From NCBI GenBank assembly GCA_949825065.1, contig OX463844.1:25643778-25707777 (forward strand): a stretch of 64,000 nucleotides of DNA. Reading direction: 5' to 3'. Shown here one piece after another: positions 55,340 to 64,000 of this stretch. Within the stretch, counting starts at the first letter, position 1; each line of letters opens with the position of its first letter. This DNA comes from Odontocerum albicorne (Eukaryota; Arthropoda; Insecta; Trichoptera; Odontoceridae). The translations under genes and the position numbers were made by a program. Under the pieces are notes generated by a model. It searched no databases and was not told the origin of the DNA. It worked only from the letters and a program-made list of their open reading frames with translations.

Positions 55340-56035
55340 ACGTACAATAGTTCACTTATCATATCTCTTAAATCGAAGTCCACATACATTTACTACACTC
55401 ATCCTTACACCTCTTTTATTATCTCTTAGATCGCACACACAAGAATCTATATATAAATTAAACAACAAAGGTGACATTACACATACTTGCCTTGCGTCTT
55501 TAGTAATTTTAAACCAGTCAGTGAGTTTCTCCATTTACTGTTACACGTACACTACTGTCTTCATACAGCGAAGCTATTGCAATTTTCATTTATCATTTAC
55601 GCTTTACTCTTTCAATACTCTCACAAATTCTCCCTCCTTTCACTGTCATATGCTTTTTCTAAAGTCTAATAATGTACAAAACACAATTATTACATACAGT
55701 TTACCTAGAAAACTTCATAAACTGATTGCTTTGTAGTTGTTGCACTTCATTCTAGAGCCCTTTTCTTAATACAAATGTACAATGAGTGACTTCCTCATGT
55801 CAGAGGGAGTGTATCCATAGTTTCAACATTTATAAAAAAACACATGCATTCATTCAACTAACCCATCTTCTCCATATGCAACATACTCAGAGGCTTTACT
55901 ATTAAACCCTGCAGCTTTCCCCTTTTTACATTCATGACAGCCGCTTTTATCTCTTCTCTGGAAATTTCATCCATATCATCCATCACAATAGGCCCGGCCC
56001 ACTCACACTCGCATAGAACATTTTTATTTTTCATA
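55340..56035 (-). mobile_element. LINE-R-type reverse transcriptase, N-terminal and middle part
   Basis: Minus strand: DEISREEIKAAVMNVKRGKA, AGFNSKASEYVAYGEDGLVE, GYTPSDMRKSLIVHLY-stop-EKG, SRMKCNNYKAISL (the 'NYRGISLLS' block), KLYVIIV, degraded motif A, then DWFKITKDARQVCVMSPLLF followed by NLYIDS (canonical GVRQGCVMSPLLFNLY; the first Gly is lost). The catalytic YADD block should follow but is replaced by CGLRFKRYDK. It supplies the RT part missing from the 3' LINE-R pieces, though membership of the same family is inference. Confidence 0.85.
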
Positions 56036-59035
56036 TATTATATTATTTGGCAGCTGTCCCTTCTTGATACAATTAAAAGTCATAAAAAATAATAGTTATA
56101 AATGCATTTATATAAGAAAATACGACTTGACTGTGTTACAGTTAAATATAAATAATTGAACGAGAAGTTTTTTGGTCAATAAGACATAAACAGTTTTTTG
56201 TCAATAAGACATAAATTATGTTCTGAGTTTCTTTTCATTTAAAATCTACATTATTCAAGATTTTCATTTTCATTCCGGAAATGGATTGAACCCATACTTT
56301 TTAAAAATATCTTAAAATTAAAGTTTTCGATTGTTTCTGCTCGACAACATTTTGATTTAAAGTATTAAAGACTTTTTTATACATATTTTAAGATGGTTGC
56401 AAAAGACTTACGTATGCTAAAAGGAAGATATTATAGCAACACGGCGACAACATGTAGCAAAAACATGAGCATAGCGTCATTAAAAAAATGTTTTCACATC
56501 CGTCATTAGTGACGGGTTATGATTGAATTTTATTTTATTAATTGCATTACGAGTATATTACAGTATAATTCTAGATTCGAATATAAAGCTATCAAGGAAT
56601 AATGCTTTTATTTCTTTTTAAAAAATGAAACGGATTAAATTAAAGAAAAAAAAAACTGTTTAAATATGTCTTGGAAAGAGATATTTTCTGTGTTGAAGGG
56701 AAACTTGATGACTATTTCATAACAAATAATAGTTGTGAGCAAATTTCATAAATGTTAACGATTTGCTTTCTCATCACGTTTTAAGATTAATTTTGATCAA
56801 GTGATATATGTTTCTATGTTTTTTTTTTAGAAACTTGTGAGGGAGTTTATTGAGAATTGTGTGATAAATAGGACGTGTGAAGATTTAATGGTGTAGAGAG
56901 CATGACAAAAATGTGCTTTTTTGATATTTTGTAAATTGTGATCTCAAAATTAAACCATTAAACATTATTGCTATCATAATTATCATGGGTCACGGTTACA
57001 TGTATGTTTATTGCCACTCCTAATTATTTCTAAGTATTTCTAATCAGAAAGTAACATCCAAAGTGTGAGAGTCCTCTATTATCTAGCCATCTTAATTTTG
57101 ATCATTAATGTTAATAATCATCACCAAACTAGATTTGTTTCTTACTTTCTGATGGCACTGCTTTAAACACTGACACAACTTGATAATCACTCGTCAGTTT
57201 TTTTTAATATTCTTGTTTAGGAAAGCACCCAATAAAGTTTCAGATTGTATGCGTTGTGTATTTTAGACTTGTTTCAAAGATTATGCTTCCAAGGTCATAG
57301 TGTGATAGGATAATTCTAATTTACATGCGAATAATTGATAATTCCCACTTAGATCAACAAGCCTAGCTAGTTTGATAGGATCTGAGACATATCAAGAACC
57401 ATGTGGTGAAATAACGTTTCTGTAAGTTTAAGACACACGGATAGCGTATGCAGATTGAAAGAGCATTTAAAAACTATTATGCATACTCGTATGTGAGAAG
57501 TGTATTTTAAAAATTATGGATTTTCCGCTATTATAGTTGACGAAAAATTGGTTTGCCTAAAATTCATTATTGTACATATTAAAATATCTATGTTGATTTT
57601 CTTTTGATAACACACGCTGATGCGGGAAGCACTTTATCTAATAGTTTTTTTAAATATTTTTACTCTGTCAATAATTATAAGTTCGAATCCCGCGAGGGAG
57701 TTATTGACTGTATTTTTATGAAATGGATAAAATCCCCCCGCGTATTTTATCTATCTGACACTGATGGTGTGGTCCATACGGATAATGAGGGTGAGGTCTT
57801 ATTTTGTAATTAAATAGTAATTTTGTTTGTTTCGCCTAGCTTGTTTTGTCTGAACAAATATGCCTTGACACCTCCCACACTTGGCAAAGAAGAGGAGGGT
57901 TAGAAGGGAAGTGGATTAGTTCATATTTAAATTTATATAAGAGGGCAGTCATGTAAGTATAGTTAAAAAATGATCAATTCTAAAAAAATGAGAAAAATAA
58001 AATATTTTCGATCTATTGTCAAACTATCGATATTTTTCTCTCTAGTTAAGAAGTTTGTAGCATTTTCAATATTATTGGGAAGTATCTAAGGTGAACGTAG
58101 CGTTTAACCATTCAAGAATTGTTTGCAGGCAGCATCCATTTTTTAGTCGAAGTACCCATGTGCATTGGCTCAAAGTGGATATCAAATAGTTTTTCCCATA
58201 TTACATTGATATTTCGTGTATATACTGGTGATGAACAATGGATCATATACGACAATGTTCTACACAAAAGGCGGTATTTTTCATAATCAATCTAAGTATC
58301 ATTTTTACCTTAAGTCAAATGTGTTACTATTTCACATCAAAAGATCTTAAAAAGTTTCTTTACAGTTCGTCTTTCCTTGGTATGTTTTTTTTTCAGTTTT
58401 TTTACGATATATGTTTATCTACATATATTCAAATACTTACAAGTACCCAATATAATACCGCAGCTGCTTTCGCTCTCTTATATACTCGTATTTTGTTTTT
58501 GCTATCTATCAATCTTTCGAAAATTGTTGGTTTTATTTTGAAAATAAATGAGAAAATATATTTTTTTAGAGCACCGTTAATAAGAGTCAGTTCTTTTAAT
58601 TGAACTATACAACTTGTTAGTTTATTATTTGTTTTATTTATTATCAATTTTAATTAATGAACTAATTTGATGGTTAATTGTCATTAGTTTCGATTATCTT
58701 TAATTGAAATGAGAATGAAACTTTTTTTTGTTATATTTAGAGGGGATAAACGTGCTGTTTTAGGAATTTGTCAATGTTTTACAATGACAAAACATTTCTA
58801 AACCTTGTGGAATTCCATCCGGGAGTCTCGAGTTTTTTTTCTGAGTTATTAAGAGTTAATAAAATGTTTTTTTTTTCATATTGAATCCTTTTTTACATGA
58901 GGTAATTTAATTGTAGCATATTTTTCACATTATAATAAGCTCACAAATAGTACTGTGTATTGTATTACAATAAATCATGTTGATTTATTCTCTTAGGCTA
59001 ATTAGTAACTTTGATGACCTTTCGATGTTTTCAAG
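56036..59035. other. mostly featureless
   Basis: A+T-rich DNA. Open frames at 57604-57813 and 58238-58603 (121 codons, hydrophobic, Phe/Ile-rich) are not recognised and fit chance for this composition. ATACTCGTAT-type words at 56548, 57484 and 58483. Confidence 0.4.
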
Positions 59036-59039
59036 ACAC

Positions 59040-59312
59040 ATAACGTCATACTGTTTTTTCATCGGGATAAGCAGATATGAGAGAGTGTCATACTTTCCTA
59101 TCGTGACACACGTTTTTCACCTTTTCTATATCCATACACATTCTCATACAACTCCTACGAGTTTTCTGATTGTCAACGTTTCCTTCATTAAAAATACCAT
59201 TGACTTGATACAAACATGTTTTTTTGGAGTTTTTCGAAAACGCCTCCCACTCAAATTTGCACTGTATTTGTTAAACATGCCTAAACCATCTCAGAGCGCT
59301 TTTTTATCTTAC
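59040..59312 (-). mobile_element. LINE-R C-terminal end
   Basis: Minus strand: SALRWFRHV-stop-Q, then CLYQVNGIFNEGNVDNQKTR, RSCMRMCMDIEKVKNVCHDR and KV-stop-HSLISAYPDEKT. The 'W-DQVNG-LNEG', 'CM---MD--E---VC-DR' and 'W-S-ISAYP--K' blocks are collinear with the 41-kb copy. Only two stops over about 85 codons, so this is one of the less decayed LINE-R ends. Confidence 0.85.
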
Positions 59313-60345
59313 ATAATACAACAACCTTAGATTTTCTACCGCGACATTAGATTTAATACAGAAGGAAATACCTCGAAGTCCAGTGAATATGCTTGTTGAG
59401 ACCTGGAGTTAAAATATTCCTGCGATAATAAATTGTGTGATTGTTTGTATGTATACATTTTGAAAGGTTTTCGACAAAATCATCCACTTCCCACAACAAT
59501 TGATTGAGATTTAAGATGATTCACTTGTATGAACCATTGAAGGTAGGTGATTCCTTGGATCTATTTAAATGAAACTATACACGGCGTTTACATTTATGAA
59601 ATATTTTTGACATTATATATGGTTTATAAATATTTTTTTTGAAAAATCATTCCCCTACCCTTACAGAAAAATAATAATTGACCATAACTAAAAAAATGTC
59701 TCTAAAAATGTTAACTTTGGTTGAAAGTTTGACACACTGTGTAGGTTTACCTGTGTTAGTTTTACCTATTAATTTTAATGATGCCAAACTATGCGATTTG
59801 GGTAAAAAACGCCCTAACTATTACCTTTTTTATAATAATTTACATTCAGGACGTTTAAAATGAAGTTTTGAATTAAAATTTTGTCCCAACGACGTATATC
59901 CGTGAAATACGTAATATGTTGTCAGAAAACGATATTTTAATGTCTAAAATTAATTTAAAGTTAGATATTTAATTTAAATGATAATTCAAAAAACCTTTTA
60001 ATCCAGACGACCAATAATTTCATACCAATGAGGAAGTCGTTATCAAAGTGCATGGAATATTGAAGTTCTGCATTAAGTACGCAGAGTGTACATTTATAAC
60101 AAGTAAATATTTAAATTCACAGTTCAAGAAAGTTCCAGCTTGACAAAATATACCAACATTCCAATTTTGAATGATTTTAACGATACTCGCATTCCAATTT
60201 TTCAGATATTCTTCACGAAATTCAATATTTACTTGTATAATTATACGATTTACCACATCTACTCGTAGTAAGTAAAATTTTATTAGAATTTTTTTGAACC
60301 GATTAAAATTTGTTGCGATTTTAAAACAAGGTAAAGCCATACAAC
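59313..60345. other. no recognisable feature
   Basis: A+T-rich DNA. TACTCGTA at 60260. Confidence 0.4.
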
Positions 60346-60347
60346 CT

Positions 60348-60692
60348 CCGTGGCTTAGTTGATAAGATACTTGTCTTCCACACGTAAGTTGTGGGTTCAA
60401 TTGCCGATAGTACATAATAATATAAAAGGGACACGGTATTGTTTCCTAATTCGTCAGGTAATAAGGCGACAATACTTGCACACGTCAGGCAAGACGTGTG
60501 CAAGTATTGTCGCCTGTTCACGTTTGGTAATTTTCCAACACGTGCAATGCCGACCTGTATGTTACTGATATACTCTAATGGTCTTTATTATTAGGCTCAA
60601 TTATTAGGGTCTAAGACAAAATGTTCTCCCGGCCACGTTTTCAACATGCCTTCACTATTGATTCGGATGTTGAGGGGTATTGGAGTTAATTA
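60348..60692 (+). mobile_element. SINE-2, full length, with perfect internal hairpin
   Basis: The head AACCTCCGTGGCTTAGTTGA, TAAGATACTTGTCTTCC and B box TTGTGGGTTCAATTGCCG are followed by a linker with GTATTGTTTCCTAATTCGTC, AGGTAATAAGGCGACAATAC and TTGCACACG inside a long hairpin. The terminal block AATGTTCTCCCGGCCACGTT, TTCAACATGCC and GTTGAGGGGTATTGG is shared with 45.0 kb. It appears longer than the other SINE-2 copies because of the duplicated arm. Confidence 0.8.
60464..60515. repeat. 23-bp perfect inverted repeat, 6-nt loop
   Basis: The left arm AGGCGACAATACTTGCACAC plus GTC (60464-60486) is the exact reverse complement of GACGTGTGCAAGTATTGTCG plus CCT (60493-60515); the loop is AGGCAA. 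Arm sequence equals the SINE-2 block ACAATACTTGCAC, so the right arm is an inverted copy of SINE-2 DNA. It would fold into a very stable cruciform or RNA stem. Confidence 0.98.
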
Positions 60693-61085
60693 TATATACT
60701 TCGTATAATCATGCCCGTGTTGACTAACTGACAGTGTTTGACATTGATGATGACTTTCTTGAACGAAGCTTAAATTTACATAGTACCACCATTCGTACAT
60801 ATGGAATTATTTCCTTTCCTACATAAAATCATTATCTTTCAAATAAATTGGTCTGAACTGTTTAGTTCCTTCATAACACGCTTGCCATAAAACAATTTTC
60901 TATTTTAAACGAAGTACCTCTAATTATCAATAGAATTCACCTGTATATAAAAGGCTTCTTTGGGGAAATCAATTTTGTGGAATTGCCGATATATTTTTTC
61001 AGTCTTAATTTATCAAAAAGGCTGATTGCTGAATAATTGAGCAATTGAATTCGTTATTTTGTATCGTATTACATTATCGTTGAAT
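60693..61085. other. no recognisable feature
   Basis: A+T-rich DNA, nothing matched. Confidence 0.4.
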
Positions 61086-61089
61086 AGTA

Positions 61090-61275
61090 AAACTCGATGG
61101 GTTCAATACCACGTGGCAATCTCTTCAAATCTATCAGAAAGGTGTCTTACAAATCTTAAGTGAAAACTAGACTGATACTATTTTTTTAAAGCTTTGATAA
61201 AAGCGGGAATGAAACCAGCAACCCCGGACTGAAATATAGTTATCTTATCACGTATGTCACGAAGGTCGTTAATCG
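61090..61275 (-). mobile_element. SINE-1, nearly full length, diverged
   Basis: Minus strand: CCTTCGTGACATACGTGATA, AGATAACTATATTTCAGTCC, GGGGTTGCTGGTTTCATTCC, a poly-A linker, AGTCTAGTTTTCACTTAAGA, TTTCTGATAGATTTGAAGAG and ATTGCCACGTGG. The last tail segment is degraded. Confidence 0.75.
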
Positions 61276-61419
61276 TTGTCAATGTTCTGAGAAGTTTTTG
61301 AACGTATTTCTACCATCTTATGTCATTGATATAAAAAAGTCTATTGCAATTTGCAGGTCTCTCAATCCTCAGTGACACTAACTTGAATTAATGCAGGATC
61401 TATTATTGATTCCCCTTAG

Positions 61420-61765
61420 TATTTTCTTTCCTCTGACTTCTATTTTTTAAGCATTTTGTGACGTTAAAAATATTTCCCCACAATAGTGGGGATGATATTG
61501 ATTCTTATTTGCGCTTAAACTATGCAAACGTTGATTTATTTTATTTTGTTTGTACGTATCTATATTTTGCATTCCACATAAATATTAAGAGTGACACCTG
61601 GTTTGATATAGTGCATTTTGCCCGCCTGTAACCGGTCCTGCAGTGTGTAATAACCGTGAATATTTCTGAATTATTGTATTTTTGTGAGAATGTTGACGTG
61701 TGCTCTTGTATGCACATGTGTTATTAAAAAAATGATTTTGTGTTCATTTATTTGAATGTGTTTAA
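61420..61765 (+). repeat. dispersed repeat D, copy 2
   Basis: Collinear with 23800-24265 (blocks listed there). In this copy GCGCTTAAACTATGCAAACG, CACATAAATATTAAGAGTGA, CACCTGGTTTGATATAGTGC and TTGCCCGCCTGTAACCGGTC are visible. No coding sequence; no LINE RT immediately upstream here. Confidence 0.55.
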
Positions 61766-62054
61766 ATTATTTTTTATTGCAATTCATGAAATACTCATTG
61801 ACCAGACCTTAAAAATTGTTAGAAATTACTATGGGCCGTTGAATAAATAAAAGCACATTGATTGCTCTTATACGAAAAAAAAAGATTTCTTTTAATAAAC
61901 GTGACAAGTTTTCATCAAACCTTATATGCCTTGAATTTTGGATAAACTAATTCAGTGTGAAGTATAATTTGAAATAATTAGTTTAAAACGTCTGACACAC
62001 TGTGTAAAGCCAAATATTCTCTGAATGATCTTCTTCTGAATGCGTAACAGGGGC

Positions 62055-62255
62055 AGTTATTTTATTTATTTTTTCACCTGGTGAGTTAATTGCCATGTGG
62101 TAATCTCTTCCAACCAACCAGAAAGATATTTGGGCCCTAAGTGAAAACCAGACCAGAATTCCATTTAAAAAAATCTGGATTCCAGCGGGGATCGAACCCG
62201 CAACCTTCAGATCGGCAGACAAGCGTCTTACCACCAGGCCACGGAGTTATCTGCA
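62055..62255 (-). mobile_element. SINE-1, full length, best preserved
   Basis: Minus strand: CTCCGTGGCCTGGTGGTAAG, ACGCTTGTCTGCCGATCTGA, AGGTTGCGGGTTCGATCCCC, GCTGGAATCCAGA, a short A-rich linker, TGGAATTCTGGTCTGGTTTT, CACTTAGGGCCCAAATATCT, TTCTGGTTGGTTGGAAGAGA, TTACCACATGGCAATTAACT, CACCAGGTG and an A-rich (AAATAA)n tail. The T-arm pairs (GCGGG/CCCGC) but the acceptor and anticodon stems do not, so it is a SINE and not a tRNA gene. Confidence 0.9.
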
Positions 62256-62739
62256 AATTGCAGTTCTGCAATGTATGTGTGAGCCACTATAGTTTAACAC
62301 GTCATCTATGCAGATAATCCATTCCCCTATCGATTTCACTTCAATTCTACTGAAATTTTGTCGTTTGTCAAAAACGTATATAAAAGCTTTTACATAAGCA
62401 TTAAATACAGACAATGAAGACACAATTGAATGAGAATTTTAAAGCTCTTTCATAAATGTAAACTACCCCATAAAATAAAAAATCTTTAGATTTTATGGGT
62501 CGATTAAATTGATTTGAATACTGTGAGGAATATATTTTTCTAAATAAGTCAAAATGGATAAAAAAATCCCAAATGAACTAGTTGACGCCATTGGGATCAG
62601 GAAAAATAGAATCTTAAAATGTCGTTAATTCTGTGCATTTGCATAGAGCGTGTCAAAATCAATACGAATCACGATGTTCTGTAATGTTCTAGAAATAATT
62701 TCACGTGATCGAAATAATAACTATTTTTTTAGAGGCGGC

Positions 62740-62860
62740 TTCCGACTCGCGGCAAAGGGTTTCATAGCGTTTCATTCCCCCCGCGGAGCGAAGCGGGTAG
62801 ATCTGGCACGACGAAGTGCTGCTCGGTTCACGCCCGCCTGTTTTATATCGTAATTATTTT
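62740..62860. promoter_or_regulatory. G+C-rich, CpG-dense block
   Basis: About 120 bp with many CpGs (GGCTTCCGACTCGCGGCAAA; CCCGCGGAGCGAAGCGGG, the latter a small stem with CCCGC/GCGGG arms). Together with the 68-bp repeats that follow, it looks like a promoter or the U3 region of a long terminal repeat. I found no second LTR in the window. Confidence 0.4.
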
Positions 62861-62902
62861 AATTAATAATCCTAATTCAAAAAACTCTAAATACATTTGG
62901 AG

Positions 62903-63108
62903 TCTAATTCCACGTCGAGATTTCTCTTCTATCGACACGCTGCTTGCTGTTACGTCATATTCCGACCATTTCTAATTCTACGTCGAGAATTCTCTCCTAT
63001 CGACACGCTGCTTGCTGTTACGTCATATTCCGACCATTTCTAATTCATCGTCGAGAATTCTTTTCTATCGACACGCTGCTTGCTGTGACGTCATACTCCG
63101 AGGCCATT
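62903..63108. repeat. 68-bp tandem repeat, three units, each with an ACGTCA core
   Basis: Units start at 62903, 62971 and 63039. Each contains TCTAATTC, CGTCGAGA, CTATCGACACGCTGCTTGCT, GT(T/G)ACGTCATA(T/C)TCCG and CCATTTC. The third unit has the full CRE-type octamer TGACGTCA; the first two have TTACGTCA. Another TTACGTCAT occurs at about 63273. Repeated CRE-like sites suggest an enhancer, as found in many LTRs and strong promoters; that function is inferred. Confidence 0.93.
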
Positions 63109-63288
63109 TCACGTTCCTCAATTCCTTCAACGAGATCTCCACCGTTCTCCAAGCGGGTGCTAGGACAGACCATCTTCACGGCCGTCACTAATCAATCCGC
63201 AGCTCTAGCTCCTATACTACGCATTCAAGTGGTGTCAGGCACGAAGGATTCCTGGTGGGCCAGGACTACTACTATTACGTCATTATAA
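62944..63288 (+). other. 114-codon frame across the 68-bp repeats
   Basis: Open through two and a half 68-bp units and on to 63288, with a Ser/Thr-rich product ending DSWWARTTTITSL. The repeat unit is not a multiple of three, so the protein is not periodic. The sequence looks regulatory rather than coding. A possible splice donor (GAAG|GTATTG) follows at about 63296. Confidence 0.2.
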
Positions 63289-63559
63289 TCTTGAAGGTAT
63301 TGTGATCCTATCTTATTTGTAATTCTTTGGTGATTTCAAATTTTACTCTACCTTGCTTCTTTTGGTCACGACGCTTCCAGAGCGATCGCTAAAAATAATC
63401 TTTAAAGTTAAACTCTTAAAGGGAATTTATTAGAGTCAGATACTTATTCAAATTCTAACTAGTCTTACCGAGATCCGGTAGTGATAATAAATAATCTAAT
63501 TTAAACTAATACTGTGTTTCATTGTTATTACCTTTCCCTCGGACGAATGTTGTGAGAAA

Positions 63560-63640
63560 TTCTAGTATTGTTGCCCGTCGAATCCTGAGACGAAAGAGAC
63601 CTGTGTTCACTTTCTTTTACCACTGAGCTAACCTCGAGTT
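63560..63640 (-). mobile_element. tRNA-like sequence, unclassified
   Basis: Minus strand: AGGTTAGCTCAGTGGTAAAA has a perfect A box, and CAGGATTCGACGGGC lies about 45 nt on in the B-box position. T-arm and D-arm pairings fail, so a functional tRNA gene is unlikely; a SINE head is possible, or a primer-binding region by chance. Confidence 0.35.
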
Positions 63641-64000
63641 ATGACTCATTCCGATATTCTTAATATTCAATTATTAAAATTTACATTAACCTTAAGTATG
63701 TAATTTAAAATCGGAAAACAGTCTAACAATACATGTCGTATTTTTAATCATCACCGTTTGCTTTTTACGTTCCGTGTCCAGAACTTTTTGGTACAACATA
63801 TTTCTAATAGACTACAAATTGCCATTTAAGTAGCCATTACCATTTTTAATGGCGTCGCTCTAAACTTTAAGAAAACGTTTTATTCTTCTGAGGAAAAAAG
63901 TATTTTAAGATGGATTATTCTGATAGAAAGGGGCAACGTGGGGGATTTATTTAAATGAAATGGTTTATTATGCCAAAATAACGTTATGAAGTTTAATTTT
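63641..64000. other. no recognisable feature
   Basis: A+T-rich DNA to the window edge. Confidence 0.4.

Noticed and set aside
58238..58603. 121-codon hydrophobic protein
   Set aside because: Phe/Ile/Leu-rich composition expected from A+T-rich noncoding DNA, no motif, no promoter or splice context; about one frame this long is expected by chance.
62180..62252. tRNA gene on the minus strand (clear A box, B box and T-arm)
   Set aside because: The anticodon and acceptor stems do not pair, and the sequence continues into a conserved non-tRNA body shared with many other copies: it is a SINE head.
62650..62853. 67-codon frame with an Arg-rich end
   Set aside because: Caused by the G+C-rich, stop-poor CpG block; no motif and no support as protein.
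63560..63640. tRNA gene with a perfect TTAGCTCAGTGGTA A box
   Set aside because: D-stem, T-stem and acceptor do not pair in any register I tried.

Overview
The window looks like nuclear DNA of an animal, most likely an arthropod. It is strongly A+T-rich (my rough estimate is about 70%), has no operon-like gene packing, and is packed with decayed copies of eukaryotic mobile elements: jockey-like, RTE-like and CR1-like non-LTR retrotransposons (LINEs), mariner-type and hAT DNA transposons, and several tRNA-derived SINE families. The species cannot be named from the sequence alone. No complete host protein-coding gene is recognisable. The stretch is best read as intergenic or deep-intronic DNA, with one candidate for a host promoter and first exon (about 9905-10312, plus strand).

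Layout. 1-5 kb: an (AT)n tract, a mariner transposase remnant (minus), and LINE-R and LINE-P 3' remnants. 5-9 kb: a LINE-K reverse transcriptase remnant and SINE copies. 9.9-11.6 kb: a CpG-dense island followed by ATG + splice donor, a SINE, and a 118-bp hairpin. 12.5-15.2 kb: the best preserved gene of the window, a 5'-truncated jockey-like LINE on the minus strand with a 462-codon reverse transcriptase frame. 15.3-19 kb: LINE tails and a 378-bp hAT element with an 8-bp target-site duplication. 19.55-21.25 kb: a satellite of fifteen exact-length 113-bp units with a four-unit higher-order period. 21-31 kb: LINE and SINE remnants plus a 349-bp tandem duplication with one mismatch. 31-37 kb: an internally deleted mariner element and LINE-Z and CR1-like remnants. 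37-46 kb: many SINEs, LINE-R 3' ends and a second 3' end of the jockey-like element. 46.8-47.2 kb: another mariner-type transposase. 47-60 kb: mostly featureless A+T-rich DNA with short tandem repeats and LINE-R remnants. 60-64 kb: a SINE with a perfect 23-bp hairpin, further SINEs, and a G+C-richer block with three 68-bp repeats that each carry an ACGTCA core.

Family names used below are mine and local to this window. LINE-J is jockey-like. LINE-R has an 'MRALRIIHG'-type C-terminus and ends in TATG repeats. LINE-K has a C-terminus of the LQ-LQN-C-RFIF-LRKY type. LINE-Z has 'DQIKDATG' and a zinc-knuckle tail. LINE-C is CR1-like. LINE-P is a single C-terminal remnant. SINE-1 has the head CCGTGGCCTAGTTGGTAAG and the tail CCTGCCAGGTTGT. 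SINE-2 has a similar head but a different body ending in 'CTCCCGGCCACG'. SINE-3 has the head GGCCGCGCGGTAAGGC. SINE-4 is the repeat at 7.8-8.2 kb.

The genes do not work together as a pathway. What the window records is a history of element insertion, truncation and decay: LINEs supply the reverse transcriptase that SINEs need, and every element seen here appears defective. The most unusual signals are the 113-bp satellite with its higher-order structure, a roughly ten-fold excess of the quasi-palindromic word ATACTCGTAT across the whole window, and the recurrence of different palindromes at the same position inside SINE-2 copies.
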